Source of the DNA: a virus
IMG/VR virus record: IMGVR_UViG_3300042691_044806
Coordinates: 1-22,043 of that record
Direction: 5' to 3' (one strand)
Length of the DNA stretch: 22,043 bases
The position numbers and the translations under genes are program-made. Within the stretch, counting starts at the first letter, position 1. Every line of letters begins with the position of its first letter. Positions 7,256 to 14,430 of the stretch are shown piece after piece. The notes beneath the pieces are model-generated. The model did no database searches, was not told the origin of the DNA, and worked only from the letters and a program-made list of their open reading frames with translations.

Positions 7256-8806
7256 CTAAACCATACTTACCCTAGCATTAGACATTCGCAGGCTTTCAAT
7301 ATACCTGATGCACTGTGTAAAACTATCAACTTGATCGTCGTTTTTACCATTTGGGAACTGTAATAGCTCACTGTCAAAATCAACTCGCCACGGGGCAGAC
7401 TTTGGCAAGAAAAATCGTTTGGCATCCAACAAAACACCAGAATTATGTGCTCGTTCAATCTTGCTTTTTATTGGCGTTATACCTTTCGCAACTAATCTTA
7501 ACGGCTCGCCTGTATTGTTATTTATTAACTGTCCTCTATTAATTCTATCTAATAGTGGACTTCCGTTTGCCTTGTTTTCTACCAAAACTAATCTTGGATT
7601 CCATTTGACACATAAATCAGCAGTTAATTTTTCTAATTCTGTATAAGCTATTTTTTTTCTACAAACATCTATTAAAAATAATGTTCCGTCGGCAATATCG
7701 TAAGCAAAAAATAATATTGCAGTGTAATCGGCAGTTGTTTTTTCGCTTATGGCGGCATCTATTGACATTATAGTTAAAATGTTTGGTCTTGTTAAAACGG
7801 ATTGTATTTTATTGTTATCTACTTCTTGCAACCATTCTCGCTTAAATTGATTGCCAACTATACAATCAACATTACCTAAATATTGAATCTGCCAAACAAG
7901 GTTTTGTTCATCATTATTTTTAATAGTATCATAATCTCCACTTTTTGCAAACATATCCCACAAATAACCAGCCTCTTTTTGCAACACAACTTTATTACCA
8001 TCAATAAGCGGTATCTCAATATTAAACCCATCTTTGTCTTCGGCTTTTAATGTTAAATGAAAATAATCTTTTCTGCTTGACCTTAGTATAAAACCAGTTA
8101 AATCGTCCTGAGCAACTCTTTGCTGTATAAGTAAAAAACCATTATTTCTTTTGCCAACCCTAAGTCTTCGGCTGGCTTTTTTTTGAAACCAATCATTTGT
8201 TTTTTCTAATTCATGCTGGCTTGTAGTTGTATCGTTCGGGTCGTCTATGATTAGCTCATCGGCATCTCCACCAGTAAACCTCATTGCAATATTTGTTGTA
8301 ACGGCACGGCGACCGCCTCTAAAATTTGTTGTCAACCAAGTCTTTTCTTCGTTTATCAATTTTACATTTGGAAAGATTTTTTTATAAATATTTGTTTGCA
8401 TAAGCTCCCTAATCTCCATATTTCTTTTATTTACCTCATCTTGGTTATTACCGCCACATATAAATCTTGTCTGTGGAAACCTGCCAAATACCCAAGCCGT
8501 ATATAAAACATTGCAAATAAGGGTTTTAGTATGCCCGGGTGGAATTGTTATAATAACATTTTTATATAGTAATTTTCTATCTGCTTTTAATTGACATATT
8601 GCTATTAAAACATCAGTATGGAATGATTTTTGAAAATTACAGCTGGCAGTTGTTTCGCCAAACATCAACTCAATAAATGATTTAAAATCTGTCCGTGCAT
8701 TTTGTATTTTTAATTCTTTTATTTTATTTACAGCTATTAATTGACTTTTTAGCATTAATATCTTTTTTTGAAGCAAATCTTTATTTTGGTTCATATGAAA
8801 TTGCAT
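7256..8806 (-). CDS. Terminase large subunit
   Basis: ATP-driven motor and nuclease that cuts concatemeric phage DNA and pumps it into the prohead. The N-terminal ATPase has an unusual Walker A, IPPGHTKT (residues 88-95), and a Walker B LIIDDP (185-190). The C-terminal RNase H-like nuclease shows MSIDAAISEKTTADY (348-361; Asp350), LVLVENKANG (Glu410) and NDDQVDSFTQ (490-499, acidic cluster D490/D491/D494). Length of 516 is normal. The ATG at 8806 overlaps the upstream gene by 26 bases; a second ATG at 8794 (residue 5) is equally possible. The small-terminase candidate precedes it and portal follows about 5 kb later on the same strand. Confidence 0.96.
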   Translation of the reverse strand: MQFHMNQNKDLLQKKILMLKSQLIAVNKIKELKIQNARTDFKSFIELMFGETTASCNFQKSFHTDVLIAICQLKADRKLLYKNVIITIPPGHTKTLICNVLYTAWVFGRFPQTRFICGGNNQDEVNKRNMEIRELMQTNIYKKIFPNVKLINEEKTWLTTNFRGGRRAVTTNIAMRFTGGDADELIIDDPNDTTTSQHELEKTNDWFQKKASRRLRVGKRNNGFLLIQQRVAQDDLTGFILRSSRKDYFHLTLKAEDKDGFNIEIPLIDGNKVVLQKEAGYLWDMFAKSGDYDTIKNNDEQNLVWQIQYLGNVDCIVGNQFKREWLQEVDNNKIQSVLTRPNILTIMSIDAAISEKTTADYTAILFFAYDIADGTLFLIDVCRKKIAYTELEKLTADLCVKWNPRLVLVENKANGSPLLDRINRGQLINNNTGEPLRLVAKGITPIKSKIERAHNSGVLLDAKRFFLPKSAPWRVDFDSELLQFPNGKNDDQVDSFTQCIRYIESLRMSNARVSMV

Positions 8807-9689
8807 CTAATTCTTTTGTTAAATTCTGTTGCAATATGTCAATTTGTTCATCAAGTCCATAGCCTTCTATTTGTTTTTCAATATTATTATTTTGATTAAT
8901 TCTTTCTTTCTCAGACTGTCTTTCGCTTTGTTTATCAGAAGCTTCGCATAAAATAGCAAAACTTTCAACACTTAACTTAGTGGCTTTGCATAAATCACTT
9001 ATTGCAGTTATCTTGTCTGTAATTGTTATATTGTGATTTAATCTATATAACGAACTCAATACTTTTATTTGCTCTTGAAGATATTTAATTTGGTCAATGT
9101 GTAGCTTATTGTTTGGGACTGTTAATTCGTTATTGCATTCTGCCAGTTTATTCAATATATTGTTATTAAATGTATCTTTTGTATCTTGTATTTGTTTTTT
9201 TATATCTCCTATATCTTTGGTGTTATCACCAATCCGATTCATTAAATTATTTGCAGTATTAAATGTTATATTATCATCATCTGCTAATTCATTATTGTTT
9301 GGTGATTGTGGAGGTTGATTATTTTTTGGTGATTGTGGAGGTTGATTATTTTGCTGTGTTTCTAATTTAACAAATATATCATTTATCATATTTTCAATAT
9401 ATTCGTTCTCAGTATTGGATTGTATAGCCTTTTCTTTTATTGCATTTAATTTTTCTTTATTATTTTGAACAGCTTTTTTAACTATTTCATTGTTGTTTAA
9501 TTTTCTATTAATTTGATATTGTTGGTTTTTAATATAACAATATAACTTATCATCTACATTGCCCATATATTCTTTTAAATCTGGACGGAGGATTTTAATC
9601 TCTGCAATATGATGTGGGAAATATTTAATAAAATCACCAGTTGTATGTTCTTGCAAAGCCATTATAATTTCGGTAGAATATTTTGCCAC
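8781..9689 (-). CDS. Probable small terminase subunit / terminase-associated protein
   Basis: Directly upstream of, and overlapping, the large terminase, the normal place of the DNA-recognition small subunit. The GTG start gives MAKYSTEIIMALQEHTTGDF, a short helix pair of the kind that opens many small terminases; the ATG at residue 10 (9662) is an alternative whose AT-rich context resembles other starts here. The middle (about residues 115-133) is a proline-rich linker made of the duplicated NNQPPQSP, followed by coiled-coil-like Asn/Lys/Gln-rich helices (ILNKLAECNNELTVPNNKLH, KYLQEQIKVLSSLYRLNHN). At 302 residues it is longer than most small subunits. The assignment rests mainly on position and is moderate. 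Confidence 0.5.
   Translation of the reverse strand: MAKYSTEIIMALQEHTTGDFIKYFPHHIAEIKILRPDLKEYMGNVDDKLYCYIKNQQYQINRKLNNNEIVKKAVQNNKEKLNAIKEKAIQSNTENEYIENMINDIFVKLETQQNNQPPQSPKNNQPPQSPNNNELADDDNITFNTANNLMNRIGDNTKDIGDIKKQIQDTKDTFNNNILNKLAECNNELTVPNNKLHIDQIKYLQEQIKVLSSLYRLNHNITITDKITAISDLCKATKLSVESFAILCEASDKQSERQSEKERINQNNNIEKQIEGYGLDEQIDILQQNLTKELDAISYEPK
9301..9354. repeat. 27-bp tandem duplication within the small-terminase candidate
   Basis: GGTGATTGTGGAGGTTGATT followed by ATTTTTT (or ATTTTGC) occurs twice in a row, at 9301-9327 and 9328-9354. The copies are identical except for their last two bases. They encode the repeated NNQPPQSP linker on the minus strand in frame. Confidence 0.9.
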
Positions 9690-9809
9690 TATACAATATA
9701 TTTATGTTTTTCTTATAACAATCATATTTCTTAATATTGTTAAATATAATTGTCAACTTTTCTTATTATCTGTTATTTTCTGTTATCATCTTTTTATGAT
9801 TTCTTATGT

Positions 9810-9864
9810 TGCATTTTTTAAGCCTTATAAAACTTATAAAATATATGTTTCTTAAAAAATAGCA
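9810..9864 (-). terminator. Imperfect inverted repeat downstream of the methyltransferase gene
   Basis: TGCATTTTTTAAG (9810-9822) pairs with CTTAAAAAATAGCA (9851-9864) except for one bulged base. The loop carries two tandem CTTATAAAA units (9824-9841). On the minus strand this lies 13-67 bases past the methyltransferase stop, with a run of six T in the first stem arm. It could terminate the leftward transcript before the terminase genes, but the stem is mostly A-T and therefore weak. Confidence 0.35.
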
Positions 9865-9876
9865 TTTTTCTTAATT

Positions 9877-11475
9877 TTAAAATAAATCAGTTTGTTTATC
9901 AACCTCAGGCTCACTATCAACTTTTGCATTCTTTAAATCTTGCCAGTATTTTACCCTTGCCTCCGTGATGTCGCAATATTCTTTTGACATATCGATTCCT
10001 ATGTATTTTCTGTTAGTCAAAACAGATGCAATACAAGTTGCACCGCTACCACAGAAAGGGTCAAGTATTATATCGTTTTCTTTTGAACTAAATAATGTGA
10101 TTAGATAGCTAAAAAGGGATATTGGTTTTTTCGTGCAGTGTGTGTTTGCTCTTGGCTTACCAAGTGCATTTTGTCTCCCCTCGGCAGGTTGACTTCGTGC
10201 AGATGCTGGTGCTTCGCCTTTATCAAAACTATCTAAACCTGCATTAGCTTCCGCCTGCGATGGCTTGCTAGTATTCAAAAATGGATATATGATTTCTGTA
10301 TCGTGTTGCAATTCAAGTGCTTTCTGTGATAATTTATATAATTCAGGCTGATTCTTTTTTACCCAAGCATCCAGTGAGAAGTATCGTGAAAGGTCGCCTT
10401 GGTCTGCCGGTGTTGTTCCTAGTGGGTGATTAATGTTAAATTTACCATATATATCATTTGGTGAACCATCGGTGTGTCTTGTATTTGATGAATCCATTTT
10501 ACCACTTTTTGTTGTTCTAAGAACATCCATTGCATTATTTGACACCAAAATTGTGGCTGGAAATCTTCCGTTTTGATTTGCCTCAATTGGTTTATTATCT
10601 TTTTCTGTTGAAAAACTGTTCCATTGTTTTGCATTGCTATTGTTTTTTTGATATTCGTGAGAATATACGCCACCTGCTCCATTTGGATAATTCCATTTAT
10701 CATTTTCATTCTCAATGGGAATTCGTGCCAAGTCTATACTAATTGCCCCGCTACTATTCTTTGTATATAATGATAAATCCTCTTCTGCAATACCACTGTC
10801 TAATAATGCTTTTCTTTCGTTATACCAAGTTGTTATGTGGTCTATCTTAGATTTTTCTTTATATCGCTTCTGTGCTATGATTATAGGCTCGTAGGCAGGC
10901 TTTAATTGGCAACTATACAAGCCTTCCATATATTTGGCTTCGTCTGTGGTTGGTTTTAATATTCTTTGTTTTGTTTCTGTTTGCTCTCTATCAAATGGAT
11001 TTCCGTTTGGTTGTTTTGTTCTGTTTTGCCTGCCAAAGTGTTCATATTCGCCACAATCTTCAAAATCAACCCCACTTCGTTTTTGCGAAATCTTGCTAAA
11101 ATTGGCAGCCTTTGGAAACCCTGTTTGATAATTCCAGATTATAGATGAAAATGATATATCAAAACCAGCTTCCAGTAATCTATATTGCAAAACACATTGT
11201 AAATCTTGACGAGCGGTAAATGTGGTCACAAAAAAGCCACCGTCTTTTAATACACGATTAAATTCTGTTAGCATTTTGGTTGTTGGAATTACATCCCACT
11301 GACAATTCATAAAGCCACGAGTATTATTTGCATTTTCTTTAATCAATTTTAAAGCATCTATATCTTGCAATCCGTAAGGAACATCTGTTATTAATGCCGA
11401 TACTGAATTATTTGGTAATTTTGCGATTAAATCCATATTATCGCAATTATGTATTTTATTTATAAAATTATGCAT
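9877..11475 (-). CDS. DNA methyltransferase, beta class (N6-adenine or N4-cytosine)
   Basis: Methylates an exocyclic amino group in DNA. Motif order is that of the beta class: catalytic motif IV ITDVPYGL near the N-terminus (DVPY at residues 31-34, variant of DPPY), then a long recognition region, then SAM-binding DPFCGSG (472-478) followed by RKYIGIDMSKEYCDI near the end. The stretch FSSIIWNYQTGFPKA after motif IV is typical of phage enzymes. The ATG at 11475 gives 532 residues; the longer frame needs TTG and runs into the homing endonuclease. The protein ends in QTDLF, which fits the beta-clamp-binding consensus QL[S/D]LF. The start codon overlaps the homing endonuclease 3' end by 8 bases, and broken copies of related sequence lie at 12139-12272. 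No restriction partner is visible. Confidence 0.93.
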   Translation of the reverse strand: MHNFINKIHNCDNMDLIAKLPNNSVSALITDVPYGLQDIDALKLIKENANNTRGFMNCQWDVIPTTKMLTEFNRVLKDGGFFVTTFTARQDLQCVLQYRLLEAGFDISFSSIIWNYQTGFPKAANFSKISQKRSGVDFEDCGEYEHFGRQNRTKQPNGNPFDREQTETKQRILKPTTDEAKYMEGLYSCQLKPAYEPIIIAQKRYKEKSKIDHITTWYNERKALLDSGIAEEDLSLYTKNSSGAISIDLARIPIENENDKWNYPNGAGGVYSHEYQKNNSNAKQWNSFSTEKDNKPIEANQNGRFPATILVSNNAMDVLRTTKSGKMDSSNTRHTDGSPNDIYGKFNINHPLGTTPADQGDLSRYFSLDAWVKKNQPELYKLSQKALELQHDTEIIYPFLNTSKPSQAEANAGLDSFDKGEAPASARSQPAEGRQNALGKPRANTHCTKKPISLFSYLITLFSSKENDIILDPFCGSGATCIASVLTNRKYIGIDMSKEYCDITEARVKYWQDLKNAKVDSEPEVDKQTDLF

Positions 11476-12055
11476 ATTTCCAAATATAACTTTTATGAGA
11501 ATTTCTTTCGCCACGACAACATTTTGCAATTAATTCAGGTATTGCACCAGTTATTCTACCAGCTTCACGGGTTCCACCAAATCTTGCAATTTCGTTTTTC
11601 TGTAAATCATATTGAATAACTGCTTTTGAACGATTATGTTCTGCACCAAATTTACCAAGCATTGATTTTGTATTTTTATGGCAAGACGGTTTCCATCTAT
11701 CATTTTGCATAGTATGTAAAAAATTTTCTCGCGGTGTGCACCATTCAAGATTTTCTACACAATTATTTTTTCTATTAAAATCTTTATGATTAATCCAATT
11801 TTTACCTTCAATTCTTTGCAAAAAAGCCTCTGCTACAAGTTTATGAACTTTTATTGATTTTTTATTACCAGCTTTGCCTATTATAATATTTGCATATCCA
11901 CAACTATCACTTTGTTTTAATATTTTTCCAGTATAAGGAACTTTTAATCCGTCTTTATATGTAATAATTCTATCAAGACTGCGAACATTACCAAAATTTG
12001 ATACCTCGTAATAATCAACACTTATATTTTCAATTTTTTTCCAAACTTCTTTCAT
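11468..12055 (-). CDS. HNH homing endonuclease with NUMOD4 and NUMOD-type DNA-binding module
   Basis: A 195-residue free-standing homing enzyme. Residues 4-60 are a NUMOD4 module (VWKKIENISVDYYEVSNFGNVRSLDR). Residues about 65-115 are an HNH_3-type nuclease (IKVHKLVAEAFL, WINHKDFNRKNNCVENLEWCTPREN) with the His, Asn and His positions present. Residues about 142-195 form a NUMOD1-like recognition module (VIQYDLQKNEIARFGGTREAGR, CCRG, SYIWKYA). Such enzymes cut a related phage genome lacking them and are copied into the break. Its last codons overlap the start of the intact methyltransferase, and a stub of a methyltransferase start lies just upstream, so the target was very probably the methyltransferase gene front. 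It appears intact. Confidence 0.95.
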   Translation of the reverse strand: MKEVWKKIENISVDYYEVSNFGNVRSLDRIITYKDGLKVPYTGKILKQSDSCGYANIIIGKAGNKKSIKVHKLVAEAFLQRIEGKNWINHKDFNRKNNCVENLEWCTPRENFLHTMQNDRWKPSCHKNTKSMLGKFGAEHNRSKAVIQYDLQKNEIARFGGTREAGRITGAIPELIAKCCRGERNSHKSYIWKYA

Positions 12056-12084
12056 AAAAAAACTTTATTAGTAATAATTTATTA

Positions 12085-12112
12085 TTCATAAAATCTATTT
12101 TGTAAAAGTCAA
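12085..12112 (-). promoter_or_regulatory. Possible promoter for the homing endonuclease, with direct repeats
   Basis: Minus strand TTGACT (12107-12112) and TATGAA (12085-12090) are 16 bases apart, about 30 bases before the endonuclease ATG. The 14-base sequence CATAAAATCTATTT occurs at 12087-12100 and 12114-12127, so one copy covers the -10/spacer and the other lies upstream of the -35. Confidence 0.4.
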
Positions 12113-12138
12113 GCATAAAATCTATTTATTTTTTTTAT

Positions 12139-12222
12139 TTACAACCCATAAACCAACGCATAATTATCAGGCATTGTTTTTAACAACTCCATATTATTAC
12201 AATTGTGTATTTTGTTTATCAT
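12139..12222 (-). pseudogene. Remnant of a methyltransferase N-terminus (27 codons)
   Basis: The ATG at 12222 opens a 27-codon frame ending at a TAA (12139-12141). Its product begins MINKIHNCNNMELLKTMPDN and ends YGL. The intact methyltransferase downstream has INKIHNCDNMDLIAKLPNNS followed by a segment ending VPYGL. The first 20 positions match closely; the remnant lacks about 8 residues before YGL and then stops. At the DNA level ATACACAATTGTAATAATAT matches ATACATAATTGCGATAATAT. This is the displaced or degraded front of a related gene, cut off at the homing endonuclease locus. Confidence 0.85.
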
Positions 12223-12224
12223 AT

Positions 12225-12272
12225 TTAAAATAAATTAGTTTGTTTATTATTATCATTCACATTAAAAGGCAT
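12225..12272 (-). pseudogene. Remnant of a methyltransferase C-terminal tail (15 codons)
   Basis: A 15-codon frame from ATG 12272 ends KQTNLF and TAA. The DNA CAAACTAATTTATTTTAA matches the end of the intact methyltransferase (CAAACTGATTTATTTTAA at its stop) with a single difference, and the upstream ATAAA also matches. It lies 2 bases before the N-terminal remnant, giving the order tail-of-copy then head-of-copy. The short frame could still be translated into a peptide carrying a clamp-binding-like QTNLF, but decay is the simpler reading. Confidence 0.7.
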
Positions 12273-12274
12273 AA

Positions 12275-12544
12275 CTATAATTTATCAATAACATTCATTG
12301 CAACTGTATCTTTATGGTAAAGACTTTCGTAAAATTCAACATCTAATAAACAATGTATAGCTTCAAAAAGATATTTATGATTTTTTTTAGTCTTTTTGTT
12401 TATTGCAATCAAAAGATTATCATAAAAAACTTTATATAGATTATTTCTTAGCATTTGTTTTTGTTCACACTCAAAACTATCTGTTAAGCCCTTTGGTGCA
12501 TTGTAAAATTTATAATACAATTCTTTTAATTCTTCTTTATTCAT
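12275..12544 (-). CDS. Hypothetical protein, 89 aa
   Basis: Not recognised. All-helical appearance, Lys/Glu-rich (NKEELKELYYKFYNAPKGL, MLRNNLYKVFYDNLLIAINK), with a central basic KKTKKNHKY patch and an acidic C-terminal helix. No membrane span or zinc motif. It starts 5 bases after the membrane-protein gene and its TAG stop is followed 2 bases later by the ATG of the methyltransferase-tail remnant. Confidence 0.68.
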   Translation of the reverse strand: MNKEELKELYYKFYNAPKGLTDSFECEQKQMLRNNLYKVFYDNLLIAINKKTKKNHKYLFEAIHCLLDVEFYESLYHKDTVAMNVIDKL

Positions 12545-12549
12545 ATAAT

Positions 12550-12750
12550 TTAAAATATTAATTTTAACAAAAGACCTAGTATGACTGCATATACAAGAAA
12601 CATCATATTTTTTTTTGTTGGCAGTATTCTACATTTCCAATAACCAAATATGCAAGCTATTGAAAATCCAATCAACATAAATAATATATTTTTTGTATCA
12701 TAATGAATAAATACTGCTAATATAAGTGTGTTTAATGTTATTTTATTCAT
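12550..12750 (-). CDS. Small membrane protein, 66 aa
   Basis: Hydrophobic protein with probable spans at residues about 5-17, 21-36 (NILFMLIGFSIACIFGYW) and 46-66 (NMMFLVYAVILGLLLKLIF). A basic KCRILPTKKN loop separates the last two. I use the ATG at 12750, four bases after the preceding stop; the longer frame from 12804 would overlap the upstream gene by 50 bases and add a basic extension. Function unknown. It is one of three small membrane proteins in the leftward region (with 4110-4334 and 14842-15111). Confidence 0.65.
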   Translation of the reverse strand: MNKITLNTLILAVFIHYDTKNILFMLIGFSIACIFGYWKCRILPTKKNMMFLVYAVILGLLLKLIF

Positions 12751-12754
12751 TTTT

Positions 12755-13339
12755 TTAAAGATTAATCCAATTAAAGCTTTTTTCAAGTGTATTCTTAAAA
12801 ACATCTATTTCTGTGTCAATTTTACTATACATATCTTGAATTTGTTTTTTTGTTTTATCATAAGATGTTATAAGTGATAGACATTCTTTCATTAATGTTG
12901 GCATAACATTAGAAAATCTTTCGCCATTTTTCTCAATATCATCGCGAATAGTAAATAAAAAAGTAGCATTTCTGATTGATGTTAAGCCTTTATCTAAATC
13001 AACTTGTGGTATATTATAATTATCATTTTTTTCTATCATTAAATTAAAATTATTACCATACAATGCCGTTTCTTGTGCGATTGTATAACAAAACATTAAT
13101 TCAGTTTGCTTGATATATAATTCTGTTACAGGTAATTCTTCTTGAAAAACACGCTGAAATGTTTGTAGAAAAAATATTTGATCCTTTATAAATTGCTTTT
13201 TGGCATCATATAAAATATGTAAATTATAAAAACATATAGTGTCAATAGATTTATTTAATATGTAAAGTGTTTTTTTAACTTCTAATTTGCCTTCATATGT
13301 TGATAAATATTTTATTAGTTTTTTTATTTTTGTTGTCAT
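12755..13339 (-). CDS. Hypothetical protein, 194 aa
   Basis: Not recognised. Predominantly alpha-helical with regular heptad-like leucine/isoleucine spacing (KIKKLIKYLSTYEGKLEVKK, KKQIQDMYSKIDTEIDVFKN), probably cytoplasmic. It has four widely spaced Cys residues with no zinc-type arrangement. It lies between the zinc-finger gene (gap 11 bases) and a membrane-protein gene (gap 4 bases) in the leftward operon. No functional hint beyond phage accessory status. Confidence 0.7.
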   Translation of the reverse strand: MTTKIKKLIKYLSTYEGKLEVKKTLYILNKSIDTICFYNLHILYDAKKQFIKDQIFFLQTFQRVFQEELPVTELYIKQTELMFCYTIAQETALYGNNFNLMIEKNDNYNIPQVDLDKGLTSIRNATFLFTIRDDIEKNGERFSNVMPTLMKECLSLITSYDKTKKQIQDMYSKIDTEIDVFKNTLEKSFNWINL

Positions 13340-13350
13340 ATATTATTAAA

Positions 13351-13803
13351 TTAAAATTTTATATCTTTATCAAGCCCACTAAGTTTAGCTTCGCTACAAT
13401 TTGACGAAACAAATGATGCAAAAACCAACATAGGTATTTTACCGCCACACTCAGCTATTTTTTTATTGCACATATCTACATATTCAGGTTTTTTATTTAT
13501 ATGCGGAATCCATGTTTTTAATTGACTTGATATAGCCCCCTTATCTTCATAACCAATTATAAAATTTGAAAAATGTTTAAATAAAACAGAGTCTTTTATT
13601 TTGTTGACTGATTTTACTTTTTTTGTATAAACTTTGTTTTTTTCTGCTAATTCTTTGGCAAGGTTTTTGGCAAGTTTTTTATCTGCTGTATGGCTTTTCA
13701 TACAAGACATTAAACAATATTTTCTAATATGTGTTTTGCATCCTACATCAAACCTGCCATCAACCAGTGTGCAATTTGGGTTTTTACATATTAATTCTAT
13801 CAT
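13351..13803 (-). CDS. Zinc-finger protein, 150 aa
   Basis: The N-terminus shows C6-x4-C11, C22, then RKYC30-x3-C34, a small treble-clef/zinc-ribbon-like knuckle; residues 35-65 are strongly basic and helical (KKLAKNLAKELAEKNKVYTK), followed by a mixed domain with SQLKTWIPHINKKPEY. The Cys spacing and the RKYC-x3-C phrase recur in the protein at 17443-17922. Likely DNA- or RNA-binding. Its start has the motif TAATCT 9 bases upstream, within the last codons of the thymidylate kinase gene 5 bases away. Confidence 0.7.
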   Translation of the reverse strand: MIELICKNPNCTLVDGRFDVGCKTHIRKYCLMSCMKSHTADKKLAKNLAKELAEKNKVYTKKVKSVNKIKDSVLFKHFSNFIIGYEDKGAISSQLKTWIPHINKKPEYVDMCNKKIAECGGKIPMLVFASFVSSNCSEAKLSGLDKDIKF

Positions 13804-13808
13804 ATATT

Positions 13809-14426
13809 TTATAGATTATTTTCAATTATTTTAACAATGTTTGCAAAAACCTCATCTTCGTGCAATGTTGCATCTATAATATGTGTTCGGTTTTTACCTA
13901 CACCATCTTTTGCGTTATGCAAAAATACTTGTCTGATAGCTTCCATATTCTCAACCTTCATACTATCAAATTTATCTAGCTCTCCACGAGTAATCATTCT
14001 ATTAATTGTATTTTCTGCTGGCAAATCCAATAATATTGTCAAGCTTGGCATCAAATTATCTGTGACTGATTTATGTAAATCTAATACTGTATCAGATAGT
14101 TTTTCATAATCTTTTATGTCTCTAACATAATATGCAATAGATGAATCAATATATCTGTCGCAAATAACAATTTTATTGTCTGCAAGTGCTGGCTTTACTA
14201 TATTGTTAATATGAAAACTTCTTAAAACCATACAAAGCAATAAATCTGTTGTGGGGGTCGGTGATCCATTTTTTAAAATATTATAAAGATTTTTTTCAGT
14301 TTCGCTATTTTGAGACGGTTCGCTTGTTACTAAAATAGGTTTATTTAAGTCTAAAAAATAATCATTTAGTCTTTTAACTTGCGTTGATTTGCCTGAGCCG
14401 TCAATTCCTTCAATTGTTATAAACAT
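13809..14426 (-). CDS. tmk: Thymidylate kinase (dTMP kinase)
   Basis: Phosphorylates dTMP to dTDP with ATP, supplying dTTP for phage DNA synthesis. P-loop GIDGSGKST at residues 7-15; TSEP substrate segment at 34-37; DRY motif CDRYIDSSIAYY (89-100); TRGELDKFD lid region about 149-157. At 205 residues it has the standard length and seems complete. The start ATG lies 4 bases after the upstream stop, with TAATCT exactly 8 bases before it. An A+T-rich genome has a high demand for dTTP, which makes a phage-coded copy reasonable. It sits in the first half of the leftward operon, consistent with early or middle expression. Confidence 0.95.
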   Translation of the reverse strand: MFITIEGIDGSGKSTQVKRLNDYFLDLNKPILVTSEPSQNSETEKNLYNILKNGSPTPTTDLLLCMVLRSFHINNIVKPALADNKIVICDRYIDSSIAYYVRDIKDYEKLSDTVLDLHKSVTDNLMPSLTILLDLPAENTINRMITRGELDKFDSMKVENMEAIRQVFLHNAKDGVGKNRTHIIDATLHEDEVFANIVKIIENNL

Positions 14427-14430
14427 AGTT

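Noticed and set aside
9301-9354. CRISPR-like repeats
   Set aside because: Only two adjacent copies without spacers, inside a coding frame; a simple tandem duplication.
9750-9756. TTGACA on the minus strand before the small-terminase candidate as a promoter
   Set aside because: No acceptable -10 at 15 to 19 bases, so it is not listed as a promoter, although weak activity cannot be excluded.
11476-11529. Longer N-terminus for the beta-class methyltransferase
   Set aside because: Starts at TTG inside the homing endonuclease and lacks similarity to the remnant start at 12222, which aligns close to the ATG at 11475.
12751-12804. Longer start for the 66-residue membrane protein
   Set aside because: Would overlap the preceding gene by 50 bases; the ATG at 12750 sits 4 bases after its stop like most genes here.
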